NCBI GenBank assembly: GCA_964007475.1
Contig: OZ023273.1
Coordinates: 114,065,812 to 114,129,811, forward strand
Length of the DNA stretch: 64,000 bases
Source of the DNA: Hybos culiciformis
Lineage: Eukaryota; Arthropoda; Insecta; Diptera; Hybotidae
Direction: 5' to 3'
The notes under the pieces are model-generated. The model ran no database searches and was not told the DNA's origin. It was given only the letters and a program-made list of their open reading frames with translations. Within the stretch, counting starts at the first letter, position 1. Every line of letters starts with the position of its first letter. A program made the position numbers and the translations under genes. This document shows, one piece after another, positions 1 to 8,890 of this stretch.

Positions 1-11
1 AATTCATGTAA
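1..11 (+). CDS. 3' end of a gene B copy (partial, cut by window start)
   Basis: The first bases match the end of the gene B relic at 47548-47558, giving the same final codons Phe-Met-stop (TAA at 9-11). The following 650 bp also match the flank of that relic, so a gene B paralogue lies immediately upstream of the window. Whether it is intact cannot be seen. Confidence 0.6.
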
Positions 12-681
12 ATAAGTTAAAATCTCATTTAGTTTAATTTTGTAAATACTTTTGTAAATACTAAACCAACAAACGCCAATAAAAATGTTACATTACTGGA
101 AATGTTAAATAAAAAATTATTTTTAGGAAAATTGAAGTCAGTTTTAATTATAAATAGCTAATTGTATAAAATTCTAGTTCTAGAAAAATCATTACAAATA
201 AATTTTTTTTATGAAAATATGTATAAACAAAATTATTATTCTAACTTTATAATTTTATCTGCTTCTATACCTACAAAAATATTATATAAAAAAAATTAAT
301 GTTACAAAATATTAAACAAATAATAATAAATAATAAGAATAAGGAAATCGTTTTGAAACAAGATTAAATTTTCATTTAAAAACATTAAAATATTTTTGGT
401 CAATATTTACACGGAAAGATATTATATCTTATATCTTAATTTTTATCATTATAGGATGTTTGTGTATAGATTACATTTTTATTAAAAACATTTAAATATT
501 TTTTTAATATTTACACTGAGACTGAAAGATATTATGTTTACCCAAATTTTAATCACTAGAGCTTCGAATTATTTAATAGTCAGGTCTATTTTTTCTTCAG
601 TTCATACTTGAAGGTATTTCTCATTAAATAGATAGAAGATCTTATATATCTCTCAGATAAAGACCTGTTTACTATTTAAAT
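12..681. repeat. 3' flank of gene B, duplicated at 47559-48200
   Basis: Non-coding AT-rich sequence closely matching 47559-48200 in the same orientation, with scattered substitutions and small indels. An AATAAA at about 78-84 could be the polyadenylation signal of the off-window gene B copy. The two copies bracket the whole array and show that gene B plus gene A were duplicated together. Confidence 0.75.
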
Positions 682-703
682 CAGAGAGTTGAACCGATAT
701 TTA

Positions 704-828
704 TTTCAGTTCGGTTTTGATTTCGTTCCTTAAATTTTTTTGTGTTCCGGTTACGTTTCGGTTTAATATTTTTTTTTTCGTTCCGGTTACGGTTACGGTT
801 ACGGTTTCGGTTACGGTTACACTATTAT
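704..828 (+). repeat. degenerate CGGTTA/CGGTTT subterminal repeats, left end
   Basis: Runs of GGTTAC and GGTTTC hexamers inside the left end of the 861 bp hAT-like element. Subterminal repeats of this kind commonly serve as transposase binding sites in hAT elements. Confidence 0.7.
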
Positions 829-1420
829 TTTTTTAATCTTTTCTAAAAAGTGACAAAAATGCAGTAGGTTAACTTAATCTTAAGCGACATAAACTAAATT
901 GCCTTTATGTCATCTTAGGAATTTCGTGGACGGATTCTTTGGGTTTTCGTATTAAGTATACAAAATAAACACATTACATTATTTTGAAATATTAACAAAT
1001 ATGTAAAAGGGGGAATGTGAAATAGTAATTTGTACCTTCAAAATTGCCCATGCAAAGATTACTAATTTTAGGATAAAATCCATTTTGTATACCTTACGCA
1101 TGTGAAAACCCCAAAGAAAAATAAAATCATAGCGGCACAACAACTTTCTATTTTAAATGAATTCAGGTACATATTTACAAATATTACTTAAAAAATAAAG
1201 AACAAAAAGGACTTAAAATACATTTATCTGGGACTTAATCTATATTTAGTTAAGCTCATCACTACAACACTATACATGTATGAACATTAAGTATTTTCAC
1301 TTTTCGGATTCTAAAATATTACAAAAATACGTTTAACATTTTTCTTATGGATGTAAAAAAATGTCTAATGCAAGAACAATTTTTTCTTTTGTAAAAGAAC
1401 GAAAAATAAACCGAAATAAA

Positions 1421-1535
1421 TTACGTTCCGGTTTCAGTTACGGTTTTTCGTTTTTACTAATTTTCGGTTCGGTTACGGTTACGGTTTGGAATAAAATTAC
1501 GGTTTTTTCCGGTTTTCGGTTCAGTTCCGGTTCAA
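1421..1535 (+). repeat. degenerate CGGTTA/CGGTTT subterminal repeats, right end
   Basis: The same GGTTAC/GGTTCC/GGTTTC hexamers recur at the right end of the 861 bp hAT-like element, in the same orientation as at the left end. Confidence 0.65.
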
Positions 1536-1550
1536 GTCTCTGATTTAAAT

Positions 1551-1985
1551 ACCTAATTTTATTTACACTTAATATAGGGTTATTTGCAGATGACACTGCC
1601 CTTCTCTAACATTGCCAATTACCAGCTATAATAATTGATTGCCAGCCCCAAAAATTTGAAAATCTAAAATAGTATAATTTTTTTTTTCGGAAACGAAAAG
1701 ACACTAACTTATCTATATTGCACCGAGATCACTTGATATATTGCACCGAGATGACTTGATTAAGTTAAAAGACTCCTTTAAATAGTTGGGTCTTCACTTA
1801 GCTTAAAAAAAAAACTCACATTGACAAAACCCTAAAAAAATGCGATTATGTCGTAAATCGAAACTCTAACAACAAAACAAATTATCTAAATTCTAAATTA
1901 TCGGCGTTCTAAGGTTTTAATAATATTTTCCTTCAAATAGTAACAAATTATGTATGATTATGATAGTCAGTGTTAAAATATGAAA
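1551..1985 (+). pseudogene. decayed Jockey-type LINE reverse transcriptase (uninterrupted copy)
   Basis: Plus-strand translation at about 1576-1606 reads GLFADDTALL, the catalytic YADD-type box of Jockey-clade reverse transcriptases. Further on, about 1750-1900, frame-broken remnants read like DDLIKLKDSFK-LGLHLA followed by HIDKT, the conserved block that follows the catalytic box in this clade. Stop codons and frameshifts interrupt it. In this unit the two blocks are joined; in most other units they are split by a 1.8 kb hAT-like insertion. Confidence 0.7.
1712..1719. other. empty target site of the 1.8 kb unit element
   Basis: TCTATATT occurs once here, running from CACTAACTTA into GCACCGAG. 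The same octamer flanks both ends of the inserted element at 3926-3933/5722-5729 and 42997-43004/44610-44617. Unit 1 therefore keeps the pre-insertion state. Confidence 0.85.
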
Positions 1986-2006
1986 TTATAAGTTGTAATG
2001 TATTCT

Positions 2007-2231
2007 TTATTTTCTAAATCTCAAAACTTGAAATGAAATGATACTTCTACTACTTAATTGTATATTTTTTTTAAGAAAAAATTGATAAGCTTGGACAATA
2101 TTTTCTTTAGTAGTCAAAAAAATGGTAAAAGATATATGAAATGTAGCTGACATATTTAATAACACTCTATTAAATATGTCAGCTACAATAAAACCTTCTT
2201 CTATATAAAATATATTAATTAAAAAAAACAT
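2007..2231 (-). other. small conserved ORF, 74 codons (doubtful coding)
   Basis: ATG-started minus-strand ORF downstream of gene A. Versions of 68 codons stay open at 6018-6224, 14929-15135, 17860-18066, 20802-21008, 23745-23951, 26676-26882, 27844-28050, 30794-31000 and 38539-38745; in unit 11 a 14-base deletion near 44973 breaks it, and the divergent unit 12 lacks the segment. Copy 1 has an in-frame 18-nt insertion. The product would be hydrophobic and Ile/Phe-rich. Since units are near identical, an open frame is weak evidence; I would not call it a gene. Confidence 0.2.
2142..2187. repeat. perfect 20-bp-arm hairpin, unique to unit 1
   Basis: TGTAGCTGACATATTTAATA, a 6-nt loop ACACTC, then its exact reverse complement. 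Other units carry only the right arm, so the left arm looks like a templated inverted duplication during repair. Confidence 0.85.
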
Positions 2232-2309
2232 TTTAAATGCAGAAATATATAATTCTTGAAATAAAAGATATAATTGTTTTTAGAAAAAAAAAAAAAAAAT
2301 AGTAGATAA

Positions 2310-2315
2310 TTTATT
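2310..2315 (-). terminator. polyadenylation signal AATAAA of gene A1
   Basis: AATAAA on the minus strand about 87 nt after the gene A1 stop codon, followed by a long T-rich run. The same signal lies at the matching place in the other array units. Confidence 0.5.
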
Positions 2316-2401
2316 TAGTTTAAAATTGTGAAAACTTATATGTAATATGTATTGTATGTGTACAAAGTTGAAAACTAAATTACAAAAATTCTTAAAAATA
2401 A

Positions 2402-2465
2402 TCATTTATCAAAATTCTTAAAAATAATCATTTTTTTCAAAATTCTTAAAAATAACAATTTATAA
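2402..2465 (-). repeat. 26-bp tandem repeat encoding the gene A C-terminus
   Basis: About three tandem copies of AAAATTCTTAAAAATAATCA with a T-run between them. The outlying copy A12 has only one and stops 18 codons earlier, so the array version gained its C-terminal tail by this duplication. Confidence 0.75.
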
Positions 2466-2884
2466 AAAACAAGTCGTCTTGGTGTCAATTGTGGCTCCTG
2501 TTTCTTTTTATTAATTTTTATTGTTAATCTCTTAGCATATCGATCTATATTCTGCGCTTTTAAATATATACACAACTCGAATTGTTCATAGTGTTTGAGC
2601 GAAGAATTTTTTCCAGATCTAGCGGTTGCTTTTCGTTTCATATTGTCCTTGACAAGCTTCTTGGTTAGACGTAATTTTGCTGAATAATATTCTTTGCTTC
2701 TTTTTTGATTCAAATGATTTTTGTAAACAAACAAACGAAATTTTAAAGCTGGACTTTTGGGTGAATCTGATTGATTCAGACGTTTCTGATATTTGGTATT
2801 TGGTGTTCTTAATTCAATAATTCTGCAGTGATTTGCTGAGTTTGTATTTGACTCTTTATTATTTTTGAAGTAAAAATTACCCAT
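2402..2884 (-). CDS. gene A copy 1: small basic protein of unknown family
   Basis: Single-exon ORF of 160 codons starting with ATG (MGNFYFKNN). No signal peptide or membrane segment is apparent, so a cytoplasmic or nuclear location is likely. The product is strongly basic and Lys/Asn-rich. Two regions resemble genes C and D: residues 63-78 (SKEYYSAKLRLTKKLV), matching the Y-x2-K-L-x-L-T-x-K-L motif, and residues 95-112 (SLKHYEQFELCIYLKAQN), a weaker match to the S-x-DDY-x-QI-x2-Y motif. The last 18 residues are encoded by a tandem 26-bp repeat. A TATA box lies 82 nt upstream. This copy lacks the LKK insertion near residue 128 and differs by His19, Ser68 and Lys109. Function unknown; preservation across 11 copies supports coding but expression is unproven. 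Confidence 0.6.
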   Translation of the reverse strand: MGNFYFKNNKESNTNSANHCRIIELRTPNTKYQKRLNQSDSPKSPALKFRLFVYKNHLNQKRSKEYYSAKLRLTKKLVKDNMKRKATARSGKNSSLKHYEQFELCIYLKAQNIDRYAKRLTIKINKKKQEPQLTPRRLVFYKLLFLRILKKMIIFKNFDK

Positions 2885-2958
2885 ATTTTTAATTTTATTT
2901 TGATGTTATTATGTTATGAATTTTTCAATACAAATGACAATAACATAATTTTGAATCT

Positions 2959-2966
2959 TATTTATA
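2959..2966 (-). promoter_or_regulatory. TATA box of gene A1
   Basis: TATAAATA on the minus strand, first T 82 nt upstream of the ATG. Genes C and D and copy A12 have the same octamer 83-89 nt upstream. It recurs in the other array units. Confidence 0.6.
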
Positions 2967-3386
2967 ATCACTGAATCTGAGTCAGGTAGTTTGAAATAAG
3001 ACTCATAATATATAAGTTTTGTATGTATACATTCAATTACCATAATAAATATTTGTAGGTAAAAAAGTTTGAATTATATTACCTGCGACAAATTTGTGTA
3101 CCTACCTACTAATCTATCTATGATTAAGAATAATAAAAGTTTATGTAATCTTTCTTACAAAATAAAAGAAATATCAAAACTATTATTATGTTTTATTCTA
3201 AAATTACAAAAAAAAACAAAAAACCTTGAATACTTTGTTGTACAAAAATCTTAATATTCTGCGGCTAAAGAAAAAAAACACAGTATAGTTCATATAGTTA
3301 TTTTTGGTACGATTTTTCAGAATTGTTCAATTTTGAGTGACTTTTATCATGTTCGTTATTAAGTATACTACGATAAGTATTACTAA

Positions 3387-3735
3387 TTGAAGAATCACAT
3401 TGGGTATTGTAGTTTAATGCTATGGACCAAATCCCCAAAATTTTTTACTCACAAGGATATTTTTTTCTTGAAAGAATCTACAAGGGAAAATATTTGTAAA
3501 TTGCTCAAATTCAGAAGCGAATATTTTGTTCAACTAAAATTTCTTACACCTGGTTGGTGCAGTTTAACATAAAATTTTATTTAATTACTATACAAGCCTT
3601 ACAATTTGCAATTAATGACGGACCATATGTTTTCTTTGGAAAAAAGTATTTGTATGAGATATGTATGTACCTGGACCTATTGATGTTCTCTTAGATACAA
3701 ATTGAATGGTCTAACCGTACCTCCCTGCCCAAAAA
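3387..3735 (+). repeat. conserved block upstream of gene A
   Basis: A block starting near CACATTGGGTATT, roughly 180-350 bp, found upstream of gene A in long units (3387, 7415, 36151, 42457, 46274) and, more diverged, at 49488 and 50010 between gene A12 and gene C. A 61-codon frame runs through it from a TTG; I do not regard that as a gene. The region around 3705-3745 also contains a piece (TCTAACCGTACCTCCCTGCC) of the minisatellite monomer at 46891-47300. Confidence 0.6.
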
Positions 3736-3769
3736 CCAAATAAAGACCTAATTACTATTTAAATACCTA

Positions 3770-3933
3770 ATTTTATATACACTTAATATGGGGTTATTTG
3801 CAGATGACACTGCCCTTCTCTAACATTGCCAATTACCAGCTATAATAATTGATTGCCAGCCCCAAAAATTTGAAAATCTAAAATAGAACAATTTTTTTTT
3901 TCGGAAACAAAAAGACACTAACTTATCTATATT
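3770..3933 (+). pseudogene. RT relic, first half (FADD box), unit 1
   Basis: Reads M-GLFADDTALL near 3796-3830 and then breaks. It continues on the other side of the hAT-like element at 5722. Matching fragments lie near 7800-7924, 36535-36695, 42835-43004 and 48215-48310. Confidence 0.65.
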
Positions 3934-5721
3934 TAGCAACCAACAAAAACGCGTTTTTCGCAAAAATTCGATTTTTATTCTTGAAAGTGGTAGAAAATGA
4001 TATTAGAAATTATGTTTGTTCAACAAGTTTGCCACCATTTTGGTTTTTTTAGGTTTTACCGTTATTTTTTGGTTACTTAGAAATTAAGCATTTTTGAGTA
4101 TGAAAACTTCGAAATAGCGTGTCATGATGCTCTAGACTTTGATTCAGGAGGAGTTTACCTTCATTTTTCTAGAAAGTTGTAGTTCCTGAAAATATTGTAT
4201 AGATGGCGTTTTAACCAATTTTGTGTATTAAACTAAAATTACTCCACCTTTTGGGCAACATTTGTACTACAGAAATGAAACAAAAAAAACCATTTCCCAG
4301 ACCTTTCCAACAAAAAAAAATTTTAAGAATCGAATAATAAATAAAAGAGGTATGCCAAATTAAAAAAATTACGAAAAAAAAAATGTTCGTTATTATTCAA
4401 AAACTCAATTTTAAAGAACGACTCCATAACAAAAAAGACTCAAAAACCAAAATTTATGAGGACATGTTTTTAGGAAATGCATGTTGGAACGTGATTGAAG
4501 GGATGAAACGTTCGAATAATTTAAAACAATTATCTACTACTAAAAAACGTAAAAACAATTCGTGAGTGAGATTTTGAATGATTCGGAGACAGAGGTGGAC
4601 TGGCCTAACAAGCTAGAAGGAGTTTCCTGGTGGGCGGTACTAAAATTGTCTAAAATTATAATGTTTTCTTTTAATTTTTTTTTTAAGCTTAAGAAAATTT
4701 TTTTACAAAGAAAATTTGAATTTCCCGGTCCTAAATTCATTCCCAGTCCAGCCCTGTTCGGAGATACTCGATTTTATAGAACTTGCTATATGCTTTTCAG
4801 AAATTATTGTAAAATCAGATGGGATTAAATACTGAAAAAACAAATTACAATAGTAATAAGTTTAGGTTATAAGTTTGGAAAAGAAAATTGGAAAGAAAAT
4901 GAAATTGATGTGGAAGAAACATTAAAAAAAATAATTTCAAAGCTTGTATGACAATGTCTATGAAAGTGAAATGGAAGAGGAGTCTGTTTAAAACAGTTCT
5001 CGAAAATATATACAGTAAAAACAACACTAAAACTGAGCAAAAATCGAACCAAAAAACTTGAAAACTGGTTTTATATAAAATGCCGCCAATCCGAAAGTAC
5101 TGGACCGATTTCATTTGCGAAAGCGGCTTTGGAGAGGTATAAAGATGTACTTTTTGACTGCGGAGTTTGAAAAATATCGTACGTAAGATCATGGAGTACA
5201 ACTTTTTTCAAATGACTAAAAATGGTCATTTTTTTGTATGGGGAAATTCTAAGAAGTGAATTATCTTCTAAAACATTAAAAAATTTCAACCTGCGAAAGC
5301 GGCTTTTTAAGGTGGTCTGGAAGACCTTTCCAAAATGGTATAGAGTGACCAAATCGGTTGAAAATTGAGAGAGTACATTCAAATGAAAAAACACATTTTT
5401 TGTTTTGTCAGTGTTTTTAGGATATCTCTATGGGTTAAACTGGCAACACCGAGTTGTCAGCACCTGCAAAGAAAACCCGCATGAATACCTACTTAAAATG
5501 ATATCTGAAAATATTCTTGTAAATTTAACAACAGAGAGATGATAGTTTGAAGTTTCAAAATTTTCCAAGCCTTCTGCCACAAGAATCGTCATAGCTCCCA
5601 AAAAATTTTTTTTTTTAAATCTGAAATTCAAAAACTTAGGTCAAATATCAGCCTATAAAATAAATGTAAAATGAAAGTCTAACGATTAACTTGAAAAAAT
5701 GAAAAAAATGTCAGGTTGCTA
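3934..5721. mobile_element. 1.8 kb hAT-like element of the array unit (copy 1, complete)
   Basis: Termini TAGCAACC(TG)ACA and TGTCAGGTTGCTA form a 13-bp inverted repeat (two bases missing at the left end of this copy). The flanks are an exact 8-bp duplication TCTATATT (3926-3933, 5722-5729). An empty site exists at 1712-1719. No transposase is recognisable. The interior has open but probably non-coding frames on both strands, including a plus-strand frame at 4562-4828 and a minus-strand frame of about 118 codons at 4845-5201. Confidence 0.85.
4562..4828 (+). other. 88-codon plus-strand frame inside the hAT-like element, origin unknown
   Basis: Opened by GTG; the last 60 codons (from about 4650) recur as an open frame in most copies (13555, 16504, 19426, 22369, 25312, 29419, 43530). 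The sequence has a hydrophobic stretch, a Lys-rich turn and FPGPKFIPSPALFGD. The PGPK turn after a hydrophobic segment recalls the N-terminus of cytochrome P450s, but no other P450 motif follows. A pyrimidine-rich tract ending in AAG just before AAAATTTTT could be a splice acceptor. It may be a captured exon fragment; weak. Confidence 0.2.
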
Positions 5722-6414
5722 TCTATATTGGACCGAGATCACTTGATATATTGCACCGAGATGACTTGATTAAGTTAAAAGACTCCTTTAAATAGTTGGG
5801 TCTTCATTTAGCTTAAAAAAAAAAACTCACATTGACAAAACCCTAAAAAAATGCGATTATGTCGTAAATCGAAACTCTAACAACAAAACAAATTATCTAA
5901 ATTCTAAATTATCGGCGTTCTAAGGTTTTAATAATATTTTCCTTCAAATAGTAACAAATTATGTATGATTATGATAGTCAGTGTTAAAATACGAAATTAT
6001 TAGTTGTAATGTATTCTTTATTTTCTAAATCTCAAAACTTGAAATGAAATGATACTTCTACTACTTAATTGTATATTTTTTTTAAGAAAAAATTGATAAG
6101 CTTGGACAATATTTTCTTTAGTAGTAAAAAAAATGGTAAAAGATTTATGAAATAACACTCTATTAAATATGTCAGCTACAATAAAACCTTCTTCTATATA
6201 AAATATATTAATTAAAATAAACATTTAAAATGCAGAAATATATAATTCTTGAAATAAAAGATATAATTGTTTTTAGAAAAAAAAAATAGTAGATAATTTA
6301 TTTAGTTTAAAATTGTGAAAACTTATATGTAATATGTATTGTATGTGTACAAAGTTAAAAACTAAATTACAAAAATTCTTAAAAATAATCATTTATCAAA
6401 ATTCTTAAAAATAA

Positions 6415-6879
6415 TCATTTTTTCAAAATTCTTAAAAATAACAATTTATACAAAACAAGTCGTCTAGGTGTCAATTGTGGCTCCTGTTTCTTTAACTTCT
6501 TTTTATTAATTTTTATTGTTAATCTCTTAGCATATCGATCTATATTCTGCGCTTCTAAATATATACACAACTCGAATTGTTCATAGTGTTTGAGCGAAGA
6601 ATTTTTTCCAGATCTAGCGGTTGCTTTTCGTTTCATATTGTCCTTGACAAGCTTCTTGGTTAAACGTAATTTTGCTGCATAATATTCTTTGCTTCTTTTT
6701 TGATTCAAATGATTTTTGTAAACAAACAAACGAAATTTTAAAGCTGGACCTTTGGGTGAATCTGATTGATTCAGACGTTTCTGATATTTGGTATTTGGTG
6801 TTCTTAATGCAATAATTCTGCAGTTATTTGCTGAGTTTGTATTTGACTCTTTATTATTTTTGAAATAAAAATTACCCAT
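6415..6879 (-). CDS. gene A copy 2 (154 codons)
   Basis: Carries the LKK insertion (KKKLKKQEPQ). Differs by Ala24 and Gly44. The T-run in the C-terminal repeat is 6 long instead of 7, which brings a stop right after RILKK and removes the last ten residues. TATAAATA lies at the matching upstream position. Confidence 0.55.
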   Translation of the reverse strand: MGNFYFKNNKESNTNSANNCRIIALRTPNTKYQKRLNQSDSPKGPALKFRLFVYKNHLNQKRSKEYYAAKLRLTKKLVKDNMKRKATARSGKNSSLKHYEQFELCIYLEAQNIDRYAKRLTIKINKKKLKKQEPQLTPRRLVLYKLLFLRILKK

Positions 6880-8066
6880 ATTTTTAATTTTATTTTGATG
6901 TTATTATGTTATGAATTTTTCAATACAAATGACATGTAACATAATTTTGAATCTTATTTATAATCACTGAATCTGAGTCAGGTAGTTTGAATTAAGACTA
7001 AAATGAGGTTCCACTCATAATATAGAATAAGTTTTGTATGTATACATTCAATTACCATAATAAATATTTGTAGGTAAAAAAGTTTGAATTATATTACCTG
7101 CGACAAATTTGTGTACCTACCTACTAATCTATCTATGATTAAGAATAATAAAAGTTTATGTAATCTTTCTTACTAATGAATCAAAATAAAAGAAATATCA
7201 AAACTATTATTATATTTTATTCTAAAATTACAAAAAAAAACAAAAAACCTTTAATACTTTGTTGTACAAAAATCTTAATATTCTGCGGCTAAAGAAAAAA
7301 AACACAGTATATATAGTTCATATAGTTATTTTTGGTACGATTTTTCAGAATTGTTCAATTTTGAGTGACTTTTATAATGTTCGTTATTAAGGATACTACG
7401 ATAAGTATTACTAATTGAAGAATCACATTGGGTATTGTAGTTTAATGCTATGGACCAAATCCCCAAAAATTTTTACTCACAAGGAAGGTTTTTTCTTGAA
7501 AGAATCTACTAGGGAAAATATTTGTAAATTGCTCAATTTCAGAAGCGAATATTTTGTTCAACTAAAATTTCTTACACCTGGTTGGTGCAGTTTAACATAA
7601 AATTTTATTTAATTACTATACAAGCCTTACAATTTGCAATTAATGACGGACCATATGTTTTCTTTGGAAAAAAGAATTTGTATGACATATGTATGTACCT
7701 GGACCTATTGATGTTCTCTTAGATACAAATTGAATGGTCTAACCGTACCTCCCTGCCCAAAAACCAAATAAAGACCTAATAACTATTTAAATACCTAATT
7801 TTATATACACTTAATATGGGGTTATTTGCAGATGACACTGCCCTTCTCTAACATTGCCAATTACCAGCTATAATAATTGATTGCCAGCCCCAAAAATTTG
7901 AAAATCTAAAATAGAACAATTTTTGAAGTTTATACTTCTTTAGCGGCGTTGGAAGAAATTTGGTAGAGGGTAAAAATCCATTTTCATATAGAATTTTTCT
8001 GAGAATCGTCATCATTTTTCTGAGAATCGTCCGTCATCATTTTTCAAATAAAAAAAAAAAATACAA

Positions 8067-8122
8067 ACCATAATTGGGTTCGAACCTGGCACCTTCAAAC
8101 TTATTAGTCTGGTGTTCTATCC
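8067..8122 (-). repeat. tRNA-like sequence 1a, 3' half (split by MITE)
   Basis: On the minus strand it includes GGTTCGAACCC, a B-box (T-arm) match, and the CAGAC...GTCTG anticodon stem. The 5' half with TGGCTTAGTGG (A-box-like) resumes at 8541. The same sequence is unbroken at 11974-12048. The anticodon loop is one base short and no clean acceptor stem forms, so it is a tRNA-derived repeat rather than a working tRNA. Confidence 0.6.
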
Positions 8123-8540
8123 GGCTACATGACATAACCGCGAATGTCATAACCGCGAAACTTTTTTGTCATAACCGCGAAATAAAAAATAAAAGTGTCA
8201 TAACCGCGAAAAATGTCTTATATTTTTTTTTGTCATAACCGCGAAAAAATATGGCAAAAAATTGAAAAAATTTCGTTTCGCGGTTATAACAAAAATTTTT
8301 GTTATAACCGCGAAACACAAATTTTCGATTTTTAGCATTTCGCGGTTATAACAAAAATTTTTGTTATAACCGCGAAATGACAAAAATCGAATTTTTGTGT
8401 TTCGCGGTTATAACAAAAATTTTTGTTATAACCGCGAAACACAAAAAATCAATAATTTATCAAACTCATACAAATTCTAGTTTCGCGGTTATGACAAAAT
8501 TTTTTCGCGGTTATGACATTCGCGGTTATGTCAGTTCACC
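8123..8540. mobile_element. 418 bp hAT-like MITE with CATAACCGCGAA repeats
   Basis: Inserted in a tRNA-like sequence with an exact 8-bp duplication TTCTATCC (8115-8122 and 8541-8548); the unoccupied paralogous site is at 12022-12029. Termini are GGCTACATGACATAACC and the complement of GGTGAACTGACATAACC. Throughout, the motif CATAACCGCGAAA recurs about 10 times, direct in the left part and inverted in the right part, and the middle is made of back-to-back palindromes (CGCGGTTATAAC / GTTATAACCGCG). Confidence 0.85.
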
Positions 8541-8567
8541 TTCTATCCACTAAGCCATACGGCCATA
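8541..8567 (-). repeat. tRNA-like sequence 1a, 5' half
   Basis: Continues the split tRNA-like sequence of 8067-8122 after the MITE. It contains TGGCTTAGTGGATAGAA on the minus strand. Confidence 0.55.
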
Positions 8568-8623
8568 TAATTTTTGCTTTCCAAAATCATATAAAGAGTC
8601 TTCTAAATAATATAAAAATTCAA

Positions 8624-8677
8624 GTTCTTTAAGGTTCATGAATACGGTTAGTTCTTTAAGGTTCATGAATACGGTTA
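8624..8677 (+). repeat. 27-bp direct repeat, two copies
   Basis: GTTCTTTAAGGTTCATGAAT plus seven bases, repeated immediately. The paralogous segment at 12105-12158 has the same duplication, so it is older than the segment duplication. Confidence 0.85.
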
Positions 8678-8817
8678 GTGGAATGAAATAAACGGGTTCA
8701 TGAATAAGATTAGTGGAAGGAAATTAGAGAGAAATTTTTAAAATAAATTCCGGGGATTTTAATTATTAAAGAAGACAAGTGCTCTTTTATGTTATTTTAG
8801 AAAGCTGAAATCATAAG

Positions 8818-8890
8818 GGCAATATGGCTGAGTGGATAGAATATCGGATTACAATTCTGAAGGTGCCAAGTTCAATCCCCCGATACTGAG
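8818..8890 (+). repeat. tRNA-like sequence 2a
   Basis: Contains TATGGCTGAGTGGATAGAA (A-box-like), a 5-bp anticodon stem TCGGA/TCTGA around a 7-nt loop, and AAGTTCAATCCC (degraded B-box). The acceptor and T stems are poor. A tRNA-derived repeat; paralogue at 12298-12370. Confidence 0.5.

Larger units (their letters stand above)
682..1542. mobile_element. non-autonomous hAT-like element, 861 bp
   Basis: It is flanked by an 8-bp direct duplication ATTTAAAT (674-681 and 1543-1550) and has short inverted termini, CAGAGAGTTGAACCG at the left and the complement of CAGAGACTTGAACCG at the right. Other array units carry the unoccupied site with one ATTTAAAT followed directly by ACCTAATT (for example near 3770). 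Eight-bp duplications with CAG-starting termini are typical of hAT transposons. No transposase ORF is present, so it would need mobilisation in trans. Confidence 0.85.
1712..5721. repeat. array unit 1 (long type)
   Basis: About 4.0 kb. Order: second half of RT relic (+), 74-codon ORF (-), gene A1 (-), gene A upstream region, first half of RT relic (+), 1.8 kb hAT-like element. Confidence 0.8.

Noticed and set aside
775..828. GGTTAC repeats as interstitial telomere sequence.
   Set aside because: The hexamers are degenerate, do not match arthropod TTAGG, and lie inside an element with its own ends and target duplication.
3387..3572. Plus-strand 61-codon frame in the gene A upstream block, repeated in five units.
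   Set aside because: It starts at TTG, is antisense to the presumed promoter region, and the homologous block at 49488-50180 does not keep the frame.
4650..4828. Cytochrome P450 gene fragment.
   Set aside because: Only a PGPK turn after a hydrophobic stretch fits; no heme-binding Cys motif, ExxR or I-helix motif is found anywhere nearby.
4845..5394. Minus-strand frames of about 107-137 codons inside the hAT-like element, repeated in each unit (for example 13754-14110, 14098-14511).
   Set aside because: They lack a sensible ATG start, overlap each other, are Phe/Leu-rich complements of A-rich DNA and are kept open mainly because the units are nearly identical.
8123..8540. Regularly spaced CATAACCGCGAA words suggesting a CRISPR array.
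   Set aside because: Spacers are short and similar, the words invert midway, the host is eukaryotic, and an 8-bp target duplication identifies a MITE.
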